The translations under genes were made by a program, and so were the position numbers. The notes beneath the pieces are model-generated. The model was not told where the DNA came from and searched no databases. It was given only the letters and a program-made list of their open reading frames with translations. A DNA stretch of 64,000 bases from Bradyrhizobium iriomotense. Lineage in GTDB: Bacteria; Pseudomonadota; Alphaproteobacteria; Rhizobiales; Xanthobacteraceae. Shown in pieces: positions 40,473 through 48,985 of this stretch. The first letter of the stretch is position 1, and every line of letters starts with the position of its first letter. The DNA is taken from positions 80,692-144,691 of the forward strand of contig NZ_JAFCJZ010000023.1 in assembly GCF_018130765.1 (NCBI RefSeq). The letters run 5' to 3'.

Positions 40473-41618
40473 TTACTCCGCCGCTTCCGGCTTTTGTTCC
40501 TCGCGCAGCCGAAAACGCTTCTGCAGTGCAGACACGGTGTCGCGGAAGCCGCCATACTCCAGCTCGGAATAGGGCAGCATCGCAGCGCCAGACCAGCCCT
40601 GGCTGCGCATCTCGATTGCCTTGCTCTGGGCTCGCCGGCGGACTTCGTCCCACGCCGGGTTGTCGAAGAAATCGGTGAAGGCGTCGGAAAAGCGGCCGTC
40701 CTTGTCGATCGAAAAGCCGGCGCAGGAGACGATCGGCAGGCAGTACATGCCCGTCACCGGTGTGTTAAGTGGCACCGGCATGAGCGGCATCACGTGCGAT
40801 CCCCGCGCATCGCCGCCTACGAAGTGCGCCTTGGCGAACGGCGAGACGATTTCTTCGGGCGCCGGGAAAATCCCCTGGTTCCTGACGATCGCGACCGGAT
40901 CGTCCTTACCGGTGTACTTGCCTGCGATCGAGTGAAGACGCTGCGCCGAAACCGCGACGACAACCTCGTCATATGTTCGAGAAACGATGCGATCGATCCC
41001 AAAGCGCTCATTGTCGCGGAGAAGCGCTGCAATGTGGTAACCGTCCACCGGTGCGTCGAGTTCGATGACACTGTCGCCAGCCGTGCAGTCCATGTCGATG
41101 ACATGGAAACGGAACCCCTTGATCATCGGGGGCAGCATCAGCCCGGCGCAATACATGGGATCGGCGAAGGCGAGGTAGAGCGGCAGGTTGTACGCGCCGG
41201 GGCCACATTTGTCGGCGGCGAACACCATGAAGGACTCCGCGGGCCTCGAACCCGAGAGGCTATGGTCGAAGCTGAGTTCCGCGACAGCCGGTCCGGCGCC
41301 ACGAACGTTTCCGGAAGGCGCGTCGGCGAGAAGATCCTGGCCGGCACCGTAGAGCCCGGAGGTTTTCGCGACCGACGTAGCCGCAAGAAACGTCTTCCAT
41401 GCAAATTGATGGACCTCGGGGCTCCCTTCGCCCTTTGTATGCGTCATGATGATCGCTATGTCGTCGCCGGTGTGGCAGACGAAACTGTCGATCAGGAGAC
41501 CCTTGTCGACCGCCTTCGCGGCTTCGCCCATGACAGTCGCCATCATCGGCGCAGACGGTTTCGTATGCCCGCCGACAGAGCCAACGTCAGCCTTAATGAC
41601 CGAAAGAGTGAGTTTCAT
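40473..41618 (-). CDS. Archaeal-type (class V) fructose-1,6-bisphosphate aldolase/phosphatase
   Basis: A 381-residue enzyme of the bifunctional FBPA/P family. The start MKLTLSVIKADVGSVGGHT is diagnostic, with DSFVCHTGDDIAIIM, GPGAYNLPLYLAFADPMYCAG and VMPLMPVPLNTPVTGMYCLP as further landmarks. It makes fructose-6-phosphate from triose phosphates or dephosphorylates fructose-1,6-bisphosphate, driving gluconeogenesis. ATG 41618 has GGGAGGG; the preceding seven codons are not needed. Its pairing with a PPi-type kinase is discussed in the findings. Confidence 0.9.
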   Translation of the reverse strand: MKLTLSVIKADVGSVGGHTKPSAPMMATVMGEAAKAVDKGLLIDSFVCHTGDDIAIIMTHTKGEGSPEVHQFAWKTFLAATSVAKTSGLYGAGQDLLADAPSGNVRGAGPAVAELSFDHSLSGSRPAESFMVFAADKCGPGAYNLPLYLAFADPMYCAGLMLPPMIKGFRFHVIDMDCTAGDSVIELDAPVDGYHIAALLRDNERFGIDRIVSRTYDEVVVAVSAQRLHSIAGKYTGKDDPVAIVRNQGIFPAPEEIVSPFAKAHFVGGDARGSHVMPLMPVPLNTPVTGMYCLPIVSCAGFSIDKDGRFSDAFTDFFDNPAWDEVRRRAQSKAIEMRSQGWSGAAMLPYSELEYGGFRDTVSALQKRFRLREEQKPEAAE

Positions 41619-41806
41619 GAACATCCCTCCCAGCAGCACAGCTTCGCGCTTCGCCTCAGCGCTTGCTGCGCCGGGGCGACGGCGCTGCTCATTCGCGGAA
41701 AAGAACGTCTGATGCTGCGTTAGGTTCCACAGATGCTGCTTTGCTGGAAAAGCTCGGTCTCGTCGACGCGGCCCGTTGAGCGGAAAGATACGGGCGAGAG
41801 GCTGGT

Positions 41807-42361
41807 TTAGCGTCTTGCGGCCTCCGGCTGCGACGCGACCGACTGGACCGCGGCCGCGGGCGTCGCAACCGAGAGTCCATAGAGGCGCCAGTTACCGCCG
41901 ACATTCTGAAACAGGAGATCGAAATCGATCTGCAACGGCCTGGTCGGGATGTTGCCGCTGAGCCGCAGCATGCCGCTGGCATCGACGGTTGGCGCCGCTG
42001 ACAATCGCGGCGCGAGAAGCGCCGCACCAAACAGGTCGAACTTGCGCGCCCGCAGATCGGAGAACACGAGCGCGAGGTCGGCTGCACTGTTCCTGGCCTG
42101 GAATTCGGGTGCGGCGAGATCACGTAGCACCGAATAATTTCCGGAGCGATTGGCATCATTCAACGTCAGAAGCGCAGAGCGGATCAGATAGAGCGCTTGC
42201 TCGACGGCGACCTGCGGCCCGCCCGGCTTTGTCGCGGCTGCGGCCGGCTGAACCGCCCAGCGATCCGCGAAGCCGGACGGCGATGGTTGCGTCTCCGCTC
42301 GCACGGACGCGCAAGCCGCGACGAAGAGAAAGCACGCGGCCAATCGTGAGGATACGATCAT
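41807..42361 (-). CDS. Secreted or lipoprotein-like hypothetical next to the adhesin
   Basis: A 184-residue exported protein. The signal region is MIVSSRLAACFLFVAACASV with a Cys at 17, so a lipoprotein is possible, though the lipobox is imperfect (VAAC is a fair match). The rest predicts a small alpha/beta domain: EQALYLIRSALLTLNDANRS, then FDLFGAALLAPRLS and LQIDFDLLFQNVGGNWRLYG, which resembles DUF4019-like or cystatin-type secreted domains. It starts four bases after the adhesin stop on the same strand, so it is co-transcribed and may act in adhesin assembly. Confidence 0.75.
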   Translation of the reverse strand: MIVSSRLAACFLFVAACASVRAETQPSPSGFADRWAVQPAAAATKPGGPQVAVEQALYLIRSALLTLNDANRSGNYSVLRDLAAPEFQARNSAADLALVFSDLRARKFDLFGAALLAPRLSAAPTVDASGMLRLSGNIPTRPLQIDFDLLFQNVGGNWRLYGLSVATPAAAVQSVASQPEAARR

Positions 42362-42365
42362 GCGC

Positions 42366-43901
42366 TCACCAACCCATGCGCAGACCAACGCGTCCGCCGG
42401 CGACTTTCTCGTCCGGCCCGTAGCCGATACCGCCGTTGAACTGCATGTTCCCGTTGAGGCGCAGTGCCGCGTTGAACGCGAGGCCATTGGCCCGCTCGAA
42501 GGTCCCGTAGTTCATTGTCATGGCAAAGGTTTCGCTCGGCAGCAGCGTCGGTACGCCGGCCATGGCAAAGGCCATGGCAACGCCGCTGGTCGCCTTGCTG
42601 GTCCGGCTATTGAGGTCGTCGAGGCGACCGTTGATGGTGGCGAGATCGGCCGTCGAGGCGATCCCGAGTGCGCCGAGGCTGGTGGTTGCAAGATTACCGG
42701 CGCCGTCGGATGTCACGAGTTGCGTTGCGCCACTTTGCGCGGCCTTGCTTGCCGACGAGGTGATGCCGGCCATGGTGTAGGTGTTGCTGGCCGTGCCGAA
42801 CGTCTGCTGATTGGCGCGCGTCACCGTGGCGCCATCTCCGAAGGCGGCGGAGCCCGCGAAACCGGCACTGGTGTTGTTACCGACGGCTACGGCGTTGGCG
42901 CCGGCAACCGACACGGTGTTGCCGATCGCAATGCCGCCCGATCCGGTGACGGTCGCCGTGTTCGCCATCACCAGCGCATTGGGCGCATTGACGGCGTTGC
43001 CGGAGCCGAACACGGAGGAGCCAGCGGCGCTCGCCGTGGCGGCCACGGCATTGTTGGAGCCGACCGTGTTGACGTTGTCGCCCCAGCCCGTCTGGTTGGT
43101 GCCGTTGATCGTGTTGCTGCCGCCCAGCGCAAAGCTGCCGTTGCCGCGAACGATCTGCACGGTGCCGAACGCACCGCTATTGTCGCCGGAGATGGCGTTG
43201 CTCGCGCCGACCGCGGTGCTGTTGGCGCCGTTCACACCGATATTGTAACCGACGGCCGTGCCGTTGGTGCCGGCAGCATAGACGTTCGCGTTTGCTCCTA
43301 TCGCCAGCGCATTGTCGGCGTCCGCGCGGCTGGCATTGCCCGCGGCCGTGCTGCCGTTGCCACTGGCGACTGCCGCATAGCCAAGAGCCGTGCTGCCGTT
43401 ACCGCCTGCGCCTGCCTGATAGCCAATTGCCGTGCCGGTGTAGCCGCTCGCAGAGCTCTGGTAACCAAATGCCGAACTTAAGCCGCCGGTGGCTGCGCTG
43501 GCGCTGCCAGCCGCTGTGCTAAAGAGGCCGCTTGCGGTGCTTCGATAGCCCAGCGCTGTGCTGAGGCCCGAGGCCCGACTGCCGGCGCCAAAGGCCGCGG
43601 CCTCGATACCGGCAGAGCTCGAATCGCCGAATGCGGAGCCACCCGTGGTCGCGGATGAATTGCTGCCGCAAGCCACGCTTTCTATGGAGACCGCGCTCGC
43701 ACCGGCCGCACTGTTGCTGGCATTGACGCAAACGAACTGCGCCTGCGCCGACGACGCATCCAGCACGACCGCCAAGGGAGCAATCACCGCCGCCGCGCAA
43801 ATCCCGAGCAAGGACTGCCAGCCCGCTCGGCGCGCCGCCCCCCTCTCGACGATCCGGTTCTCGACCGGCCTCAACGTAACCATCATCCCCTGCTCGCTCA
43901 T
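42366..43901 (-). CDS. YadA-type trimeric autotransporter adhesin
   Basis: A 511-residue outer-membrane adhesin. A signal region (AGWQSLLGICAAAVIAPLAV, cleaved near AQAQ) is followed by ~350 residues of YadA head repeats of about 14 residues: SASGYTGTAIGYQAGAG, then GSTALGYAAVASGNGSTAAG and ALAIGANANVYAAGTNG. A neck/short stalk precedes the C-terminal beta anchor (GVAMAFAMAGVPTLLPSETF to GRVGLRMGW). It forms a trimeric surface fibre. The length is short for the family, with little coiled-coil stalk. ATG 43901 has GGTAGG. Upstream lies the AraC gene, divergent. Confidence 0.93.
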   Translation of the reverse strand: MSEQGMMVTLRPVENRIVERGAARRAGWQSLLGICAAAVIAPLAVVLDASSAQAQFVCVNASNSAAGASAVSIESVACGSNSSATTGGSAFGDSSSAGIEAAAFGAGSRASGLSTALGYRSTASGLFSTAAGSASAATGGLSSAFGYQSSASGYTGTAIGYQAGAGGNGSTALGYAAVASGNGSTAAGNASRADADNALAIGANANVYAAGTNGTAVGYNIGVNGANSTAVGASNAISGDNSGAFGTVQIVRGNGSFALGGSNTINGTNQTGWGDNVNTVGSNNAVAATASAAGSSVFGSGNAVNAPNALVMANTATVTGSGGIAIGNTVSVAGANAVAVGNNTSAGFAGSAAFGDGATVTRANQQTFGTASNTYTMAGITSSASKAAQSGATQLVTSDGAGNLATTSLGALGIASTADLATINGRLDDLNSRTSKATSGVAMAFAMAGVPTLLPSETFAMTMNYGTFERANGLAFNAALRLNGNMQFNGGIGYGPDEKVAGGRVGLRMGW

Positions 43902-43925
43902 CGCCTACCTTCACGTCATTGCAAA

Positions 43926-43982
43926 TTGCGCGGGCCGGCAAACACACAGGTCTGGCCCACGCGCAATAATATGAATATTCAT
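43926..43982. promoter_or_regulatory. Palindromes in the yadA-like/araC divergent region
   Basis: TTGCGCGGGCC and GGCCCACGCGCAA form a bulged inverted repeat at 43926-43966, followed by the perfect 12-base palindrome ATGAATATTCAT at 43971-43982. They lie 24 to 80 bases from the adhesin start and 83 or more from the AraC start, so they could bind a regulator of both. Confidence 0.35.
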
Positions 43983-44065
43983 GTCCGAAGACTGCGGTTC
44001 GACGGTGCGGAAACTTGCCTGATCGTCCCAATTTGCAGACCAACTGCCCGAGGGAGCGGCCCGGC

Positions 44066-45076
44066 ATGACCAAAATTCCGTATCTGCGCTTTGACAGCGC
44101 GGAATTGCCTGCCGGCGAGCGCCTCGACCGCTACCGCGCGATTCTCACGCATTATGAAGTGTCGCTCCCCGACGGCACCGACCACGATACGTTCGAGGTC
44201 CATGCCGAAGCGTGGCTGCTCGGCGGTCTGGTCGCCGCATCGACCCGGATGGGGCCGGTGCGCTTCACGCGCTCCGCCGCATTGGCAAAGGCCGATGGCC
44301 GCAACTCGTTCGCGCTGCTGCTGCTCCGTCGCGGCGCCTGGAGCGGCGAGGTCGAGGGTGAGCCGATCTCCGCCGGCCCCGGCCAGGTGCTGGTGCTGGA
44401 TCTGACCCGCCCCTTCGATGGCATTGCGACGACGACCGACACCATCAGCCTGGATGTCGAGCGCGATCCCATCGTCAGCGCCGCGCCCGACGGGCTCGAC
44501 CTGCACGGGCTGGTCCTTGACGGTGCAGCCGGCCGGGTGCTCGCCGATCAGATGGCGCTGTTGCGGAGAAGGCTTCCGGCGATGGACGAGACCGACGCGG
44601 CCGGGGCGGTGCAGACAACGCTCGGGCTGCTGCGCGGATGTTTTGGCGCGGCTACGCGGCGCGGCGAGCAAGGGCTTGCCCGGCGTGACATCGGCATCCT
44701 TCATCGCGCCAGCCGTTTCATCGACCAGAATTTGGGCGATCGCGACCTCTCGGTGGCGACCATCTGCCGCGAGATCGGCGTGTCGCGCTCGGTGCTCTAC
44801 CGCGTCTTTGAGCCGCTCGCAGGCGTCGCGGATTACATCCGCGGGCGGCGGCTCGAGGCGATCCACGTACTGCTCGACGATGCGGACGAGGATCGCTGGA
44901 ATGCAGAGATCGCCGCCGAATTCGGCTTCGTGAGCCAGGCGCATTTCAGCCGCAGCTTCCGGCAACGCTTCGGCTACTCGCCACGCGCGGCGCGCGACGC
45001 CCGCCTGCACGATCTTGCAGCCGTGGTCGAAGCCGGCCCCGAGTTGTTCCGTGAATGGATTGGCCGGCTCGGCTGA
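44066..45076 (+). CDS. AraC-family transcriptional regulator
   Basis: A 336-residue regulator. The N-terminal ~210 residues form a ligand/cupin-like domain of the type found with AraC (LLLLRRGAWSGEVEGEPISA). The C-terminal ~100 residues hold two helix-turn-helix motifs: LSVATICREIGVSRSVLYRVF and the signature FGFVSQAHFSRSFRQRFGYSP. ATG 44066 has GGGAG; the frame opens 17 codons earlier. It faces the adhesin gene across a ~165-base region with palindromes, so it is the likely regulator of the adhesin. Confidence 0.9.
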   Translation: MTKIPYLRFDSAELPAGERLDRYRAILTHYEVSLPDGTDHDTFEVHAEAWLLGGLVAASTRMGPVRFTRSAALAKADGRNSFALLLLRRGAWSGEVEGEPISAGPGQVLVLDLTRPFDGIATTTDTISLDVERDPIVSAAPDGLDLHGLVLDGAAGRVLADQMALLRRRLPAMDETDAAGAVQTTLGLLRGCFGAATRRGEQGLARRDIGILHRASRFIDQNLGDRDLSVATICREIGVSRSVLYRVFEPLAGVADYIRGRRLEAIHVLLDDADEDRWNAEIAAEFGFVSQAHFSRSFRQRFGYSPRAARDARLHDLAAVVEAGPELFREWIGRLG

Positions 45077-45106
45077 CGCGCCGGAGTGTGCAGAAGCAAA
45101 TGGAAA

Positions 45107-45135
45107 CGGCCGGGCAACTCCTCGCCGCCCGGCCG
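45107..45135. terminator. Bidirectional terminator-like hairpin
   Basis: CGGCCGGGC and GCCCGGCCG pair perfectly over an 11-base loop between the convergent AraC and permease genes. No T-run; stem GC content is very high. Confidence 0.45.
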
Positions 45136-45154
45136 CAATCGATGTCTCGCTTCC

Positions 45155-46822
45155 CTACTCCGCCGGCGCGGCGTGCATCTCCGGATGCGCGGCGTAGTGC
45201 TCGGTGGTGCCGAGCTTGCTGGCCGCGAACAGGCCGGCAGCCATCACGGCATAGGCCAGCGCGACCGCCGGTGTGACGCCGAAGCCCCCTCCGATGCCGA
45301 CGGCTTCGCCATGCATGAAGCCGAAGTAAGTCAGGACGGCACCGACCAGCGCAAAGCTTGATGCCTTCTCGAAATCGCGCTCGATGATGAAGACGCCGAT
45401 CGCGCCGAGGATGAGGCCGCCGAGGATGGAGCCGCCGCCCATGACTTCGAGCCCGTGATAGAACACACCCTGCTGCGGCAGCGCCGCCACCGCAGCCGTC
45501 TTGACCGCGTCGGCCTTGTCGGCCGCCATGCCGCCGACGGTCGCCGCCGCCGTCATGGTCGAGGCCAGCATGGTGTCGATCTGGAGCTTGGCCCAGGCAG
45601 CCAGATGCGGCGTCAGCGCCAGCACGATCGCGGGCGCATGCTTGACCGGCGTGGTCTGGAACGCCTGCGCGCCGATCAGCATGCCGATGTAGAGCAGGAT
45701 CGGCGAGATCGCGACGACCGGCACCAGCGCCAGCAGCACCGAGATGATGCCGAACCAGGCCAGCACCACCACCATGATGCCGGTCGCGGCCGAATAGCCG
45801 ATGCGGCCGCCCATCGCCTTCCAGCCGGGATGGCCGATATAGACAGCGTTGATGAAGGGATTGCCCATCAGGCAGCCGATCAGGCTGACGACGCCGTCGG
45901 CGGTCAAGACGCGCGTGGTCGGATATTCGTCGCCGGCCGCTTCCGCGCTCTCGACATTGTCCATGGCCTCGACGAGGTCATAGATGCCGAAGGGAATGGC
46001 GGTGACCAGGATGATGCCGAGGAACTCGAAGCCGGAGAAGACGTAGCCGACGGCCGGGATCGGCACCGAGAAACCGAAATTCGCAAAGGCCGCGCCGACA
46101 CCCGCGATGCTCAATCCGCCGAGGCCAAGCCCGAACAGGTTCGAGCCCCAGGCGATGATCATACCGGCCGCGATGGCGACGAGGCCTGCGGGAATGCCGC
46201 GCCAGTATTTCACGCCACCAAACCAGCTCACCAGGATGATGGCGAAGCAGACGAGGCCGATCTGCGGCGTCATGTACATCTCGAGCGCCGGCCGCATCGA
46301 GATGAAGGTGACGGAGACGCCGGCGAGCGTGCCGAGCAGCGCCGCGCGAGGCGTGATCTTGCGGATGAACGGGGCAATGAAGCCACCGATCATCAGGATG
46401 AAGCTCTGGAAGAACACCCAGACCAGGCCCGCCGACCAGCCCTTGAGCGGATCGCCGGTCCTAAGCGTGATCGGCAGCATGATCACGAAGGTGACGATGA
46501 ACATGTGCGGCACGCTGACGCCCGACGGCAGCGCGCAGACGTCGTTGCGGCCGGTCTTCTGCGCGAGGCGATAGGCGAGGAACGCATAGTAGAAGGTCGA
46601 AAGGCACATCATCAGCCCGAGCGCGGGCAGGATGCGGCCGAACACGAGGCTGTCAGGCATCTTCAGGACGAAGCGCAACAGGCCCGTGAGCACGAGCATG
46701 TTGACGAGGATGTTGGTGCCGAAGCCAAAAAACGCGTTCCAGTCGCCCGATGTCCATAGTGCCGGCTTGAAATCGGACTTGTTCAGATCAGATTTGCCGG
46801 CCGTCCCCATCAATGTGCTCAT
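45155..46822 (-). CDS. NCS2/AzgA-like purine/xanthine-type permease
   Basis: A 555-residue inner-membrane transporter with about 13 hydrophobic helices. It resembles the nucleobase:cation symporter-2/AzgA group: FFGFGTNILVNMLVLTGLL at the start, IPFGIYDLVEAMDNVESAEA, and ISPILLYIGMLIGAQAFQ. A long acidic/Ala C-terminus (~30 residues) is added. Substrate could be a purine, pyrimidine or a related ring compound. AGGGG precedes ATG 46822. The hydrolase gene precedes it by 10 bases, suggesting uptake and breakdown of one nitrogen compound. Confidence 0.85.
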   Translation of the reverse strand: MSTLMGTAGKSDLNKSDFKPALWTSGDWNAFFGFGTNILVNMLVLTGLLRFVLKMPDSLVFGRILPALGLMMCLSTFYYAFLAYRLAQKTGRNDVCALPSGVSVPHMFIVTFVIMLPITLRTGDPLKGWSAGLVWVFFQSFILMIGGFIAPFIRKITPRAALLGTLAGVSVTFISMRPALEMYMTPQIGLVCFAIILVSWFGGVKYWRGIPAGLVAIAAGMIIAWGSNLFGLGLGGLSIAGVGAAFANFGFSVPIPAVGYVFSGFEFLGIILVTAIPFGIYDLVEAMDNVESAEAAGDEYPTTRVLTADGVVSLIGCLMGNPFINAVYIGHPGWKAMGGRIGYSAATGIMVVVLAWFGIISVLLALVPVVAISPILLYIGMLIGAQAFQTTPVKHAPAIVLALTPHLAAWAKLQIDTMLASTMTAAATVGGMAADKADAVKTAAVAALPQQGVFYHGLEVMGGGSILGGLILGAIGVFIIERDFEKASSFALVGAVLTYFGFMHGEAVGIGGGFGVTPAVALAYAVMAAGLFAASKLGTTEHYAAHPEMHAAPAE

Positions 46823-46832
46823 GATAATACCC

Positions 46833-47531
46833 CTATGTGGTCGAAACTTTCATTGCCTCCAGAACTGCGGCTGAATCCGCGACCCAGCCGAAGATGCCGC
46901 CCTGGGCCTTGATCATCTTCAGGCCCATCTCGTGAAACTCGGGGAAGTAGGATGCGCAGCCGTCGGAGATGACGACGCAGCGATAGCCGCGGTCATTGGC
47001 CTCGCGCACGGTGGTGTTGACGCAGACTTCGGTGGTGACGCCGCACACCAGCAGGTTCTCGATGCCGTATTTCTCCAGCACGTCGGTGAGCTCGGTGGCG
47101 TAGAACGCGCCCTTGCCGGGCTTGTCGATCACGACCTCGCTGTCGAGCGGATAGAGCTCCGGGATGATATCGTGGCCGGCTTCTCCGCGAATGAGGATGC
47201 GGCCCATCGGACCGGGATCGCCGATGCGAAGGCTCGGCGCGCCGCGCTCGACTTTCGCCGGCGGCGCGTCGGAAAGATCGGGCAGATGGCCCTCGCGGGT
47301 GTGGATCACCAGCATGCCGGTGTCGCGCGCCGCCTTCAGCAGCGCGCCGATCGGTTTCACGGCGCGCGCGAGCTGGCTGACGTCGTTACCTAGCGTCTCA
47401 CCGAAGCCGCCGGGCTCCATGAAGTCGCGCTGCATGTCGATGATGAGAAGCGCGGTGGCGGGCCAATCGAGCTTGATCGGCTCGGGCTCGGCGCTGATGA
47501 CGCCCGGTGTCGGCTTGGCTGAGTTCAACAT
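46833..47531 (-). CDS. Isochorismatase-family cysteine hydrolase (biuret amidohydrolase-like)
   Basis: A 232-residue cytoplasmic hydrolase. The triad is Asp32 (LIIDMQRDF), Lys140 (IDKPGKGAF) and Cys170 (GVTTEVCVNTTVREA). The N-terminal ~20 residues and the layout around PGKGAFYATEL resemble biuret/triuret hydrolases and N-carbamoyl hydrolases, so a carbamoylated nitrogen substrate is plausible. It is first in a two-gene unit with the NCS2-type permease, fitting nitrogen scavenging. Confidence 0.87.
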   Translation of the reverse strand: MLNSAKPTPGVISAEPEPIKLDWPATALLIIDMQRDFMEPGGFGETLGNDVSQLARAVKPIGALLKAARDTGMLVIHTREGHLPDLSDAPPAKVERGAPSLRIGDPGPMGRILIRGEAGHDIIPELYPLDSEVVIDKPGKGAFYATELTDVLEKYGIENLLVCGVTTEVCVNTTVREANDRGYRCVVISDGCASYFPEFHEMGLKMIKAQGGIFGWVADSAAVLEAMKVSTT

Positions 47532-47740
47532 GACGCAGGCCCCCGCGAGAACTCTCTTTGCCAGGAGTTCTGCAAGCGCCGTGCCATTGTGTACAATTGC
47601 GGTGGGGCGCGAGCGACGAACGAATTCGCTGTTTAGTCAGATGGTTACGTCGTCGATCGACGTCTGCTTATTCCCTGTGCGACGGCTTCGCGACGTGCAT
47701 TTGCTTAAAGGATGAGCGGGGAAGCGGCGCACTCTCCGCC

Positions 47741-47843
47741 GTCATTCCGGGGCGACGCGTAGCGTCGAGCCCGGAATCTATCGGGCCGCAGTACGCGAGT
47801 TGAAATGGATTCTGGGCTCGCGCTACGCGCGCCCCGGAATGAC
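47741..47843. repeat. Palindromic repeat, family C
   Basis: The element has left arm GTCATTCCGGGGCGACGCGT and right arm CGCGCCCCGGAATGAC, with inner CGAGCCCGGAATC and the inverse GATTCTGGGCTCG. Only one copy is in the window. It separates the hydrolase promoter from the hot-dog gene end. The rest of the 321-base gap 47532-47852 shows no gene. Confidence 0.8.
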
Positions 47844-47852
47844 GAGCAGAGA

Positions 47853-48818
47853 CTACCGCCCCGCCCCATACAGCCGCCGATGCTCGTCCTCGTACGGCGC
47901 GTACGAATCCTTCAGCGTCGCCATGTTCAGCAGCATGGTTGCGACCAGCGTGCCCGCCTTGTCGAACACGCGCGTCTTCACCCAGGCGCTCTCGGTGCGA
48001 CGGCTGCCGGAAAGCGCGACCACTTCGCGCTCGACTTCATATTCCTCGCCCTCGAAGAGCGGACCCTTCACCAGGCGGATCTCCTGGTCGGCAAACAGGC
48101 CAACGGCGGGTCCCTTGGCCGGCAGCGGATCCTCCTTGGAGCGGTACTGAAACAGCACGCTCAGCATCTCCATCGGGATGATCGGCTTGCGCCAAGGATT
48201 CGAAGAAGGATTTTCGGCGCCCGAATAGTACGGCGAGCTCTCGGTGATGACGGCGAGCTTCTGCCGCAGGGAGAACGGATAGAGGTCGCCCATGTTCTGG
48301 TCGAACGCCATCCGCACCGTCTGCCGCTTGCTCGTCTGCGCCACCCTCACGTCGCGCAGGATCACGGGATCGGCGAGCGGCTTGAGCTCGGCAAGGCGGG
48401 TCTCGAGCGCGGTCGCTGCGTGAGGGTCGCCGACGGAGGCCGTCCCGCGCAGCACCTCTGTGCCGTCGCGCTTCACCATCTGGATCTGGCACTGGCTTGC
48501 GCCGGGCAATGGCTTCGACAGGATCGCCTGCACCTCCTCGCCCTCGTAGCAGACGCTGCGGTAATGCGCCGAGAGGCAGCCGCTCTCGAACCAAGCCTGT
48601 CCCCAGAGCCGCGCGCCGAGCGGGGCGAACTGGCTGAAATGCGTCGGCCCCTCGATGGTGCCGCCCTTGAAACCTAGCTTCTGGGCGGTGGCATCGTCAT
48701 GGATGGAGGCGTGCGCATCGTAAGTTTGCGCATGGAGCATCTGGCGCGGCTGACGCCACGGGCCGATCAGCGCTTCTGCGGTCTCGGTGATCTCGGTTGC
48801 GAACGCGTTTGCCATCAT
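47853..48818 (-). CDS. Double hot-dog (MaoC-like) protein
   Basis: A 321-residue cytoplasmic protein that appears to hold two MaoC-like hot-dog halves. In the first half the hydratase-like helix is GFKGGTIEGPTHFSQFAPLG, following DAHASIHDDATAQ, which could supply the catalytic Asp/His. The second half (residues ~170-310) has PFEG-type strands and FDKAGTLVATMLLNMATL. It may hydrate or bind an acyl-CoA. It is divergent from the ferredoxin oxidoreductase gene, and 2-oxo-acid breakdown feeding an enoyl-CoA step is a reasonable but unproved link. ATG 48818 has GGAGAG; ATG 48815 is equally near. Confidence 0.75.
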   Translation of the reverse strand: MMANAFATEITETAEALIGPWRQPRQMLHAQTYDAHASIHDDATAQKLGFKGGTIEGPTHFSQFAPLGARLWGQAWFESGCLSAHYRSVCYEGEEVQAILSKPLPGASQCQIQMVKRDGTEVLRGTASVGDPHAATALETRLAELKPLADPVILRDVRVAQTSKRQTVRMAFDQNMGDLYPFSLRQKLAVITESSPYYSGAENPSSNPWRKPIIPMEMLSVLFQYRSKEDPLPAKGPAVGLFADQEIRLVKGPLFEGEEYEVEREVVALSGSRRTESAWVKTRVFDKAGTLVATMLLNMATLKDSYAPYEDEHRRLYGAGR

Positions 48819-48985
48819 GGCTCTCCTCCACAGTCAGCCATGACTAACAGGACCGCCACGGATGCGGCCAGCGATATTGACTTCGGTGGTCCATGCTTTT
48901 GACTGCCAGCACCCGCTTCGCATGGCCGCACCTTATTCCGCGCCGCAAAATCCCCGCCGCACCAAGAAGAACAAGGACTCCTGAA

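Noticed and set aside
42366..43901. Short tandem repeats that might be read as a CRISPR array
   Set aside because: They are the in-frame repeats of the YadA head, vary in length and sequence, and have no constant repeat-spacer structure.
45455..46759. 434-residue plus-strand frame opposite the NCS2 permease
   Set aside because: Antisense shadow, no hydrophobic or domain pattern, Arg/Asp/His-rich.
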